5,274 nucleotides of DNA. Origin: an uncultured Flavobacteriales bacterium. Lineage in GTDB: Bacteria > Bacteroidota > Bacteroidia > Flavobacteriales_D > Sanyastnellaceae. The notes beneath the pieces were generated by a model, which saw only the letters and a list, made by a program, of their open reading frames with translations, was not told where the DNA came from and made no database searches. A program made the position numbers and the translations under genes. Every line of letters begins with the position of its first letter. The stretch's first letter is position 1. Location: the NCBI GenBank assembly GCA_913057815.1, contig CAJXOV010000207.1, forward strand, positions 1 through 5,274, in the 5' to 3' direction. This document shows positions 1 to 5,274 of this stretch, in pieces.

Positions 1-163
1 TTCTAGAAGTGCCAAATGGATTTTCATTCAAAACGAAATCAACTTTAACATCCAAAAATTCAGGGGAGAATTCTGTAAGAACTGTAAATGTCCCAAGAAG
101 CAATGAAGGGATCAAAACGACTAATCCAATTTTCTTATAACGATGAAGAAACAAATATTTCAT
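1..163 (-). CDS. N-terminal part of an unrecognised membrane-anchored protein (cut by window edge)
   Basis: An ATG at 163-161 opens a leftward frame with no stop through 54 codons to the window edge. The predicted protein begins MKYLFLHRYKKIG, followed by a hydrophobic stretch at about residues 13-30 (GLVVLIPSLLLGTFTVLT) and then a more polar segment with SPEFLDVKVDF. The basic residues (H, R, K, K) before the hydrophobic stretch suggest a single inner-membrane helix or uncleaved signal anchor, with the rest of the protein outside the cytoplasm. It is divergent from mgtE, 182 bases between starts. A TAnnTTTG box sits 24 bases upstream of the start and an operator-like palindrome cluster covers that promoter, which supports a genuine gene start here. 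I do not recognise the family from this fragment and assign no function. It could be a spurious open frame, but the charge-then-hydrophobic pattern and the promoter position make that less likely. Confidence 0.62.
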   Translation of the reverse strand, partial: MKYLFLHRYKKIGLVVLIPSLLLGTFTVLTEFSPEFLDVKVDFVLNENPFGTSR

Positions 164-186
164 GAAATGTAATTTATAATTTAACT

Positions 187-217
187 CAAAAGTAATGTAA
201 TTATTACATTATGTAAA
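187..217 (-). promoter_or_regulatory. Candidate Bacteroidota-type promoter for the leftward gene at 163
   Basis: On the minus strand TACTTTTG (194 to 187) is a full match to the Bacteroidota -7 box TAnnTTTG. Nineteen bases upstream lies TTTA (217 to 214), one mismatch from the -33 element TTTG. Transcription would begin near 180-182, giving a leader of about 17-20 bases before the ATG at 163. The match is by eye and the -33 element is imperfect. Confidence 0.5.
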
Positions 218-237
218 GTAATTCTTACATAATGTAT
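193..237. promoter_or_regulatory. Operator-like cluster of overlapping TTACAT/ATGTAA palindromes
   Basis: Three nested symmetries are visible. (1) TAATGTAAT-T-ATTACATTA at 193-211 is a perfect palindrome with 9-base arms. (2) TTACAT-T-ATGTAA at 204-216 is perfect with 6-base arms, and a copy with one mismatch, TTACAT-A-ATGTAT, lies at 225-237; their centres (210 and 231) are 21 bases apart, two helical turns. (3) As a larger unit, 205-216 and 225-236 are perfect 12-base inverted repeats around an 8-base spacer. The cluster overlaps the -7 box and the -33 region of the leftward promoter, where a dimeric repressor could block RNA polymerase. The TACA/TGTA half-sites recall operators of winged-helix repressors (BlaI/CopY, PadR) but the 3-base spacing does not fit the usual BlaI/CopY spacing of 2. 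No regulator gene is in the window. A hairpin role in RNA is less likely because the cluster lies upstream of both predicted transcription starts. Confidence 0.55.
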
Positions 238-279
238 AACAATTCAGACAAATACCATTCAAGCAATCGTTAATCAATA

Positions 280-314
280 TTTAAAATTCACCTTTAAAAC
301 ATACCTTATCTTTG
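280..314 (+). promoter_or_regulatory. Candidate Bacteroidota-type promoter for mgtE
   Basis: TATCTTTG at 307-314 fully matches the Bacteroidota -7 box TAnnTTTG. No TTTG lies at the ideal -33 distance; the nearest candidate is TTTA at 280-283, 23 bases upstream, at the long end of accepted spacing. Transcription would start near 320, leaving a leader of about 25 bases before the ATG at 346. That leader is too short for a metal-sensing riboswitch. The palindromes at 193-237 lie about 70 bases upstream of the -7 box, so a direct effect on this promoter is uncertain. Confidence 0.42.
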
Positions 315-345
315 TCTCAGAAATAAGATTTATTGCAACGCAGCT

Positions 346-1755
346 ATGCAGTTTGAATTAACGAAAGAATTTATATCAAGCCTACAAGAATTCATAGAGA
401 ATGGAAAGGATAAAACTATCCAAAAAGCTCTCCATGGACTTCACCCTGCTGATATTTCTGATGTTATGGAAGAGCTTAAGTCTGACGAAGCTACGTACAT
501 CTATAAACTTTTAGATAATGACGAAGCAGCTGATGTAATAATAGAATTAGAAGATGATGAGTTAGCTAAATTACTGTCAGCATTAACTTCTAAGGAAATA
601 GCTGAAATCATAGATGAGAATGTAGATTCTGATGATGCGGCAGATGTTATTCAAATGCTTCCTGAACAAAAACAGGAAGAAGTAATTGCTCAAATTAGTG
701 ATGAATCTCAGGCGAGTGATATTGTTGATTTACTTCAATTTGAAGAAGGTACTGCTGGGGCTATCATGGCTAAGGAGTTGGTATCAGTAAACATAAATTG
801 GACTGTGGCACAAGCTATTCGTGAGATGCGAAAGCAAGCCGATGATCTGGAAAACGTATATACCATATATGTAATTGATGACAAGGGAGTTCTTCAAGGA
901 ATATTAAGTCTGAAACAACTCCTCTTTTCAGCTACTAGCACTAGAACTACTATTAAAGAGATATATACAAATGATGATCTCAGATCGGTAGAGGCTGACG
1001 AAGATGCCGAAGAAGTGGCTGGCTTGATGGAGAAATACGATTTAGTGGTTATTCCTGTAGTTACTTCAGCAAATCAATTAGTAGGTCGAATAACGATAGA
1101 TGATGCGGTAGACGTCATTAAAGATGAAGCTGGTAGAGATTATCAAATGGCCAGTGGTATATCTGAAAGAGTAGATTCTGAAGATAGAATACAAAGAATC
1201 TTAAGGGCTAGATTTCCATGGCTCTTAATAGGTCTTATTGGTGGGATATTTGGTGCACTTGTCATCAATATCTATGAGCATGACATTAAAATATTTCCAG
1301 AAATGGCATTTTTCATTCCATTAATAGCTGCTATGGGAGGAAATGTAGGTGTTCAGTCTTCAGCTATAATAGTACAGGGATTAGCCAATAAAACAATCGG
1401 ACTTTCGAGCACGGGACAAAAATTACTTAAGGAATTAGGAGTGGCTACTTTAAATGGAATTATTTTGGCTTTGGTTATTCTAGCCTTTAATTTACGTTTT
1501 GGAGATTCACTAGCATTGAGCTATACAGTGAGTATAGCGCTATTTTGTGTAATCATTTTTGCGAGTTTGTTTGGTACTTTAACTCCATTAATCTTAGATA
1601 AGGTTAATATAGATCCAGCGCTGGCTACAGGTCCTTTTATTACCACAGCTAATGACATCGTTGGGTTGTTCATTTATTTCATAATCGGTCGATTTATGTA
1701 TAGCTATTTTGAAGAGACAGAAGCCTTCGTGGAGGCTATACTCTTAATCTGCTAA
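346..1755 (+). CDS. mgtE: MgtE-family magnesium channel/transporter
   Basis: The 469-residue product is an inner-membrane Mg2+ channel that acts as a homodimer and closes when cytoplasmic Mg2+ is high. The family's domain order is all present. An acidic helical MgtE N domain covers about residues 1-130, with repeated short units such as HPADISDV, EAADVI and DAADVI. A tandem CBS pair follows at about 134-260, its first unit opening with GTAGAIMAKE and the second ending RITIDDAVDVI. A linking helix spans about 265-290 and five membrane helices about 291-452. Two pore-region motifs are visible: PLIAAMGGNVGVQSS at 325-339, and NIDPALATGPFITTANDIVG at 421-440, whose D437 probably corresponds to the Mg2+-binding pore aspartate (Asp432) of the Thermus thermophilus protein. 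Length is normal for the family and no key region is missing. The start has no clear Shine-Dalgarno sequence, usual for this phylum. The stop overlaps the next start by one base (TAATG), implying co-transcription and coupled translation. Confidence 0.96.
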   Translation: MQFELTKEFISSLQEFIENGKDKTIQKALHGLHPADISDVMEELKSDEATYIYKLLDNDEAADVIIELEDDELAKLLSALTSKEIAEIIDENVDSDDAADVIQMLPEQKQEEVIAQISDESQASDIVDLLQFEEGTAGAIMAKELVSVNINWTVAQAIREMRKQADDLENVYTIYVIDDKGVLQGILSLKQLLFSATSTRTTIKEIYTNDDLRSVEADEDAEEVAGLMEKYDLVVIPVVTSANQLVGRITIDDAVDVIKDEAGRDYQMASGISERVDSEDRIQRILRARFPWLLIGLIGGIFGALVINIYEHDIKIFPEMAFFIPLIAAMGGNVGVQSSAIIVQGLANKTIGLSSTGQKLLKELGVATLNGIILALVILAFNLRFGDSLALSYTVSIALFCVIIFASLFGTLTPLILDKVNIDPALATGPFITTANDIVGLFIYFIIGRFMYSYFEETEAFVEAILLIC

Positions 1756-2696
1756 TGAATGTTTACTTCATAGATATAGTTCATGAGTCTTTAGAAGCTT
1801 TGTTCACAGAAAAAGGGTTCAATTGTGTTGATTCTACTTCTTGGTCAAAAGAAGAGTTTTTTAAAAATTCAGATAAGGTTGAAGGAATAGTGATACGAAG
1901 CAAATTCAAGTTATTTGATCCTGAGCTGTCTTTATTACCCAATCTAAAATTCATAGCTAGATCTGGCGCTGGGCTCGAAAATATCGATTTAGATTATTGC
2001 AACTCAAATAACATTAAAGTCTATAACTCTCCAGAAGGCAACATGACAGCTGTGGGAGAGCATGCCATTGGGATGATTCTATCTCTGTTCAATCACTTAA
2101 AAAAAGGAGATAACGAAGTAAAAAGAGCTGAATGGAATAGAGAAAATAACCGAGGTTTAGAGCTTTCCGGAAAAACTGTGGGCATAATTGGTTACGGAAA
2201 TATGGGATCGGCATTTGCTCAAAGACTATCTGGATTCGATTGTGAGATTATCGCTTATGATGCGTACAAATCAAATTTTGAAACTAATAACGTACGCGAG
2301 GTTAGTCTAGAAGAACTTCAACAGAAATCTGATATTATTAGCTTGCATATTCCCATATCAGAAGAGACGAACTACTATGTAGATTCTAGATTCATAAACG
2401 AATTCAGTAAGCCATTCTTTCTTATAAATACTGCCAGAGGAAACCACGTTAAAATTTCAGATTTATTAGCTGCACTCGACTCTGGAAAAATACTAGGAGC
2501 TTGTTTGGATGTTCTTGAATACGAAAAATTCAATTTTGAAACTATTATCGAAGAAGAACTTCCTGAGGAGTGGAAAGATTTAACAAGTAGAAAAAACGTG
2601 TTGTTGAGCCCTCATGTAGCTGGATGGACATCGGAATCATATATAAAACTATCTACATTCTTAGCTGAGAAAATAATTAGGGACTGGGAATTCTAG
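1755..2696 (+). CDS. D-isomer-specific 2-hydroxyacid dehydrogenase (NAD-dependent, substrate unknown)
   Basis: The 313-residue product belongs to the family of D-lactate, glycerate and 3-phosphoglycerate dehydrogenases, cytosolic enzymes that interconvert 2-hydroxy and 2-oxo acids with NAD(H). The substrate-side loop ARSGAGLENID is at 68-78. The nucleotide-binding Rossmann motif GYGNMG is at 146-151, and D169 ending the next strand (IIAYD) favours NAD over NADP. The catalytic set is complete: R228 in NTARG, E255 in LDVLEYE, and H287 in SPHVAGW. After E255 the usual ExEP motif is replaced by EYEKFNFE, and an acidic insertion (IIEEELPEEW, 264-273) precedes the histidine strand, so this is a divergent subgroup. 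There is no ACT domain as in long SerA enzymes, and length is that of the short form. Serine biosynthesis (SerA-like) is possible but unproved. The ATG overlaps the mgtE stop by one base, so it is likely expressed with mgtE, although a shared role in Mg2+ handling is not implied. Confidence 0.9.
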   Translation: MNVYFIDIVHESLEALFTEKGFNCVDSTSWSKEEFFKNSDKVEGIVIRSKFKLFDPELSLLPNLKFIARSGAGLENIDLDYCNSNNIKVYNSPEGNMTAVGEHAIGMILSLFNHLKKGDNEVKRAEWNRENNRGLELSGKTVGIIGYGNMGSAFAQRLSGFDCEIIAYDAYKSNFETNNVREVSLEELQQKSDIISLHIPISEETNYYVDSRFINEFSKPFFLINTARGNHVKISDLLAALDSGKILGACLDVLEYEKFNFETIIEEELPEEWKDLTSRKNVLLSPHVAGWTSESYIKLSTFLAEKIIRDWEF

Positions 2697-2701
2697 CATA
2701 T

Positions 2702-2741
2702 AAAAAAAGCTCAATCATAAAATTGAGCTTTTAAATTTTTT
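2702..2741. terminator. Bidirectional intrinsic terminator between convergent operons
   Basis: A perfect 11-base-pair stem, AAAAGCTCAAT (2705-2715) with ATTGAGCTTTT (2722-2732), closes a 6-base loop. The plus-strand transcript continues into AAATTTTTT (2733-2741), and the minus-strand transcript ends in a run of T complementary to the A tract at 2702-2708. It starts a few bases after the dehydrogenase stop and ends 16 bases before the exbD stop, so it can end transcription from both sides. Confidence 0.88.
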
Positions 2742-2756
2742 AAATAGAATTTCAGA

Positions 2757-3221
2757 CTAATCTACCTTAACATCTTCTGTACTTTGGTACATGATTTTTA
2801 AAGCAGAGGCTTTTCTTAGTTCCTGCTTAATAGCTGATATTCTTCCCATTTTAGTTTCCTTATCTACATTCAGCACCCATGTCATCTTCTTTCTATCCTC
2901 TTCGTCTTTAGAATTCTTAGTATCTTCAACCCACTGACGTATATCTGCCACTTCGGCTATGTCATCATTTAGTTGTAAAACAGGATCAGAACCTCTCTTT
3001 TCATCTACAGGAGGACCTACACTTAAAAATGCAGCTCTCGTTTTATTCTTGATTTTTTCCACTTCAGTAGCCTTAGGAAGCTTGATATCTACCAAAGGGT
3101 CTTTATCTCTCATTACTGTAGCTACCATAAAGAAAAACAACAACATGAATACAATATCAGGCAATGAAGCCGTAGATACCGCAGTTACTGTTTTCTTCTT
3201 TTTCTTTGTAAATTTTGACAT
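2757..3221 (-). CDS. exbD: ExbD/TolR-type biopolymer transport protein, short form
   Basis: The 154-residue product has the usual ExbD length and layout. A short, very basic cytoplasmic tail (KKKKK at 6-10) is followed by one membrane helix at about 20-37 (LPDIVFMLLFFFMVATVM) and a periplasmic domain to the C-terminus. D22, just inside the helix in the SLPDIVFMLLFF motif, matches the proton-carrying aspartate that is essential in ExbD and TolR. The family forms a dimer inside the ExbB pentamer pore and passes proton-motive force to a periplasmic partner such as TonB. The periplasmic domain is highly charged (DEEDRKK at 106-112). It is the last gene of the leftward operon, 13 bases after the longer exbD-like gene, and ends next to the terminator. 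The start is preceded by an A/T-rich leader without a Shine-Dalgarno sequence. ExbD and TolR cannot be separated by sequence alone here, so the symbol is a family-level name. Confidence 0.9.
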   Translation of the reverse strand: MSKFTKKKKKTVTAVSTASLPDIVFMLLFFFMVATVMRDKDPLVDIKLPKATEVEKIKNKTRAAFLSVGPPVDEKRGSDPVLQLNDDIAEVADIRQWVEDTKNSKDEEDRKKMTWVLNVDKETKMGRISAIKQELRKASALKIMYQSTEDVKVD

Positions 3222-3234
3222 GTACTTAATATTG

Positions 3235-4026
3235 TTATTTGATGAAGCCTTTTACATCCAATGGTTCTGCTTCTGAAATTCGTTGTGGATACACTTCTCT
3301 TATAGCCAAAATCTTTTTCTTATCATTATCATCTTCAGCATTCAATTGCTTAAATGAAACACCGAATTTAGCCAAACTCACTTCATCTCTCAATTCTCTA
3401 ACAGCAGCTTCTAGCTCATTATTAACCAAAACATAAGTTTCATAATCTGTACTATTATCATTCTGAACAGAAATCAATGCCGATCCTGGAAGTGGAGCAT
3501 AATTCCCGAAAAATTCAAACGCATATGTTTTAGCCAAAGCATTATCTCTTTGCTTATTTGCCGTCTTTAAATCATCTTCAATTTTCTTGACTTTTGCATT
3601 ATCATCAGTAGCCTCTAGTTCAGTGCTTAATTGTTTAATTAACACATCCATAGAACGAACTATCCCACTGATACTATCTCTACTAAGAGGTTTCCTGACT
3701 GGAAAATCATCTATTTCAGGACCTAAAGGTTTCAAAACATTATCACCATTAGCTAGTAAAAATTGCTTGGCTCCACTTTTAAGGTCTCTAATATTCATAG
3801 GTGCAATCTCAACTAATAGGTCATTATTAAAATTAACGAGAACTTCATATACATTTCGAGCTTTCACTTCTGGTAGTGGATCATCTTTATCAACTGGCGG
3901 AGGAAGTAGTCTTTTCATACCGCTATCAGTATTCATAGTAGTCACCACTAGGAAAAACACTAATAGAAGGAAGGCTATATCAGCCATAGACCCTGCATTT
4001 ATTTCAGTTAATTCTCTTCTTGCCAT
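3235..4026 (-). CDS. exbD: Long ExbD/TolR-like protein with extended periplasmic coiled-coil region
   Basis: The N-terminus has the ExbD signature: a short cytoplasmic tail, MARRELTEINAGSMADIAF, with D16 at the start of the single membrane helix (about 14-31, MADIAFLLLVFFLVVTTM), then the periplasmic LPPP segment at 40-44. At 263 residues it is almost twice the usual ExbD length of about 140-150. The extra length lies mostly in the periplasmic part: a polar, charged, probably helical and coiled-coil stretch at about 118-165, followed by a second globular-looking part (about 168-263). It should pair with the ExbB protein and with the shorter ExbD downstream, each carrying its own aspartate. 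The gene begins 5 bases after the four-helix protein and ends 13 bases before the short exbD. Family assignment rests on the N-terminal third; the role of the extension is unknown. Confidence 0.86.
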   Translation of the reverse strand: MARRELTEINAGSMADIAFLLLVFFLVVTTMNTDSGMKRLLPPPVDKDDPLPEVKARNVYEVLVNFNNDLLVEIAPMNIRDLKSGAKQFLLANGDNVLKPLGPEIDDFPVRKPLSRDSISGIVRSMDVLIKQLSTELEATDDNAKVKKIEDDLKTANKQRDNALAKTYAFEFFGNYAPLPGSALISVQNDNSTDYETYVLVNNELEAAVRELRDEVSLAKFGVSFKQLNAEDDNDKKKILAIREVYPQRISEAEPLDVKGFIK

Positions 4027-4031
4027 CTGTT

Positions 4032-4523
4032 TTATTTTACAAGTTTAGATACTTCTGCTACCACTGCTGTTAAAACGGCTATAGCCACTAATATATAAAC
4101 AGCATACAACCCACCTTCAGAGACTGTTAAGCCCACATCTGTAAGTCCATTGTAATCTACCTTAGGATCTAAAAATTTATCGCCTCTATAGTCTCTGTAA
4201 TCTAAAAGATTAGTTTTAGCTAACACTCCAAAAGAAACTGCTATAACTCCAGCAAACGCTAGAATCCCTATTAAGCCTCCTTTGTTGTTTTTTATATTCG
4301 AAATGAATTGAAAAATCCCGAACAAAATTGCTACTGCGGCACAAATCCCAAGTGCAATCCAACACATCCACATAATTCCATCCAAATATGGCATGATGTC
4401 AGATACATTCTCAACCTTATCATCCCATTTAAACATAATCAGCGCTGCCAGAATCACCCCTACAACAGCAAAGGCAAACTTTACGACATTGGCACCGATA
4501 TTAATTCCTTTAGCTGCTTCCAT
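4032..4523 (-). CDS. Four-helix membrane protein of unknown function in the exb operon
   Basis: The 163-residue product is mainly hydrophobic, with four likely membrane helices at about residues 11-32, 49-75, 82-102 and 137-161. Between helices 3 and 4 is a polar loop of about 33 residues (NLLDYRDYRGDKFLDP and onward). I see no catalytic motif, no metal-binding cluster and no signal peptide cleavage site, and I do not recognise a named family. The position is informative: its ATG overlaps the stop of the ExbB gene by one base (TAATG), and the long exbD gene follows after 5 bases, so it is almost certainly translated with both. Small membrane proteins between exbB and exbD genes occur in Bacteroidota. 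An accessory subunit or assembly factor of the ExbB-ExbD complex is a reasonable inference, not shown by the sequence. Confidence 0.85.
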   Translation of the reverse strand: MEAAKGINIGANVVKFAFAVVGVILAALIMFKWDDKVENVSDIMPYLDGIMWMCWIALGICAAVAILFGIFQFISNIKNNKGGLIGILAFAGVIAVSFGVLAKTNLLDYRDYRGDKFLDPKVDYNGLTDVGLTVSEGGLYAVYILVAIAVLTAVVAEVSKLVK

Positions 4524-5228
4524 TATGCTTTATTTTGTAATTGATACTTGTAAATCATATCTACCATTTCGATAGAGCTGTCTTCCATGTCTAATACTAT
4601 TCCGTCAATTTTAGAAAGAATGTAATTGTAAAACACTTGAAGAATAATAGCCACGATAAGTCCGGATACTGTAGTAATCAAGGCTACTTGAATCCCTGTT
4701 GCTACTACTGCAGGTGCTATATTATTAGCTTTAGCTATGGCATCGAAGGCTCCAATCATACCGATTACAGTTCCCATGAATCCTAACATTGGTGCTAAAG
4801 CTATAAATAAAGAAATCCAAGAAAGACCTTTTTCTAAAAGTCCCATTTGAACACCACCATATTGTTCGATAGCTTTTTCTACTTGGTCAATGTTTCCATG
4901 ACTCCTATCTAAAGCTTGATAAAAAATAGATGCTACAGGACCACTAGTATTTCTAGTAACCTCTTTAGCTGCATCCAATCCACCTTTATCTAAGGCAGCT
5001 CCAATTTTATCTAGAAGTTTTCTAGTATTGGTAGTAGCCATATTTAAATAAATAATTCTTTCTATACATAAAGCTAAACCTAAAATCAAACAAATAAGAA
5101 CGAAGGCCATGAAGAATGGTCCACCGTCTATAAATGTGTCTAGAATACTCTGATGTAAACTTTTAATTTCTTGAGTGTTTGCTCCATCGACTTCACCTTC
5201 TGCGAATGCTTTAGATGTAAAGCCCAGG
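4523..5228 (-). CDS. exbB: ExbB/TolQ/MotA-type proton channel protein, 5' end missing
   Basis: The genuine part encodes 234 residues, starting LGFTSKAFAEGEVDG; numbering below counts that L as 1. The start codon is not in the window because the genomic sequence ends at 5228 where adapter begins. The first residues look like the end of a cleaved signal or leader peptide (AFA before EG, residues 7-9), so probably only about 10-25 residues are lost. Three membrane helices are visible: about 37-56, 137-160 and 178-203. The second has the family motif APMLGFMGTVIGMI (145-158), and the third has TTVSGLIVAIILQVFYN (185-201), lacking the proline many ExbB/TolQ proteins have after VAI. A cytoplasmic domain of about 80 residues lies between helices 1 and 2. 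ExbB forms the pentameric stator pore around ExbD. Its stop overlaps the next start (TAATG). Any promoter lies beyond the window. Confidence 0.93.
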
Positions 5229-5274
5229 CTGTCTCTTATACACATCTCCGAGCCCACGAGACCTCTCTACATCT
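5229..5274. other. Illumina Nextera adapter contamination (not genomic)
   Basis: The block reads as consecutive Nextera parts: the 19-base Tn5 mosaic end CTGTCTCTTATACACATCT (5229-5247), the linker CCGAGCCCACGAGAC (5248-5262), the 8-base index CTCTCTAC (5263-5270), which matches i7 index N707, and ATCT (5271-5274), the first bases of the P7 arm. This is read-through left untrimmed and assembled into the contig end. Reading it on the minus strand gives the false residues GSEMCIRDS in front of the exbB reading frame, with a GTG at 5257-5255 posing as the start codon. Confidence 0.98.

Noticed and set aside
193..237. CRISPR-like or transposon repeat array made of TTACAT/ATGTAA units
   Set aside because: The units are short, overlapping palindromes with no unique spacers and no transposase nearby. 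A protein-binding operator explains them better.
238..345. Mg2+ riboswitch (M-box or ykkC-like leader) upstream of mgtE
   Set aside because: The predicted leader after the TATCTTTG box is only about 25 bases, and no multi-helix structure is visible between 238 and 345.
2959..3276. Rightward open frame of 105 codons opposite the exbD genes
   Set aside because: It lies antisense across both exbD genes and their junction, has low-complexity composition from the complement of the lysine-rich tail, and shows no family features.
3587..4048. Rightward open frame of 153 codons opposite the long exbD gene
   Set aside because: It is fully antisense to a clear coding gene. Its serine/leucine-rich composition is what the complement of that gene would produce.
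4308..4575. Two rightward open frames opposite the four-helix protein
   Set aside because: Both are short, antisense to a coding gene with a sensible membrane topology, and have no recognisable motif or initiation context.
2757..5228. Gliding motility GldL/GldM-type motor
   Set aside because: The proteins have ExbB three-helix and ExbD one-helix layouts. GldM is far larger than either ExbD here, and no other gld gene is present.
5229..5247. Possible real Tn5-like transposon end
   Set aside because: The 19-base mosaic end alone could suggest a transposon, but it is followed directly by the Nextera linker, a standard i7 index and P7 bases, which occur only in library adapters.
1..5274. A previously undescribed defence or mobile system
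   Set aside because: All long frames belong to housekeeping transport or metabolic families or to the exb operon, and there are no integrase, transposase, nuclease, toxin-antitoxin, tRNA or CRISPR signatures.

Overview
The window looks like a chromosomal contig end from a low-GC member of the Bacteroidota, probably of the Cytophagia/Flavobacteriia type. The reasons are AT-rich DNA, start codons preceded by A-rich leaders without clear Shine-Dalgarno sequences, two matches to the Bacteroidota -7 promoter box TAnnTTTG, and an ExbB / small membrane protein / ExbD / ExbD gene row typical of that phylum. The genus cannot be read from this sequence.

Layout. Bases 1-163 hold the 5' end of a leftward gene for an unrecognised protein with one N-terminal membrane segment, cut by the window edge. 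Bases 164-345 are a divergent intergenic region. It carries a candidate promoter on each strand and a cluster of overlapping TTACAT/ATGTAA palindromes that covers the leftward promoter. Rightward, mgtE (346-1755, Mg2+ channel/transporter) overlaps by one base (TAATG) with a D-2-hydroxyacid dehydrogenase gene (1755-2696). A strong hairpin with flanking A and T tracts (about 2702-2741) separates these from the convergent genes.

Four leftward genes then form a tight operon, read from right to left: an ExbB/TolQ/MotA-type proton-channel protein (4523-5228, 5' end missing), a four-helix membrane protein of unknown function (4032-4523), a long ExbD-like protein with a probable coiled coil (3235-4026) and a short ExbD (2757-3221). 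Together they should make an inner-membrane machine that uses proton-motive force to drive work in the periplasm or at the outer membrane. The substrate or partner cannot be told from this window.

The last 46 bases (5229-5274) are not genomic. They are an Illumina Nextera adapter: transposon mosaic end, linker, an 8-base i7 index matching N707, and the first bases of the P7 arm. The open reading frame of the ExbB gene runs into this adapter and gains a false N-terminus (residues GSEMCIRDS). I found no new defence, mobile or CRISPR system. The points most worth attention are the adapter artefact, the operator-like palindrome cluster, and the unusual long ExbD plus unknown four-helix protein.
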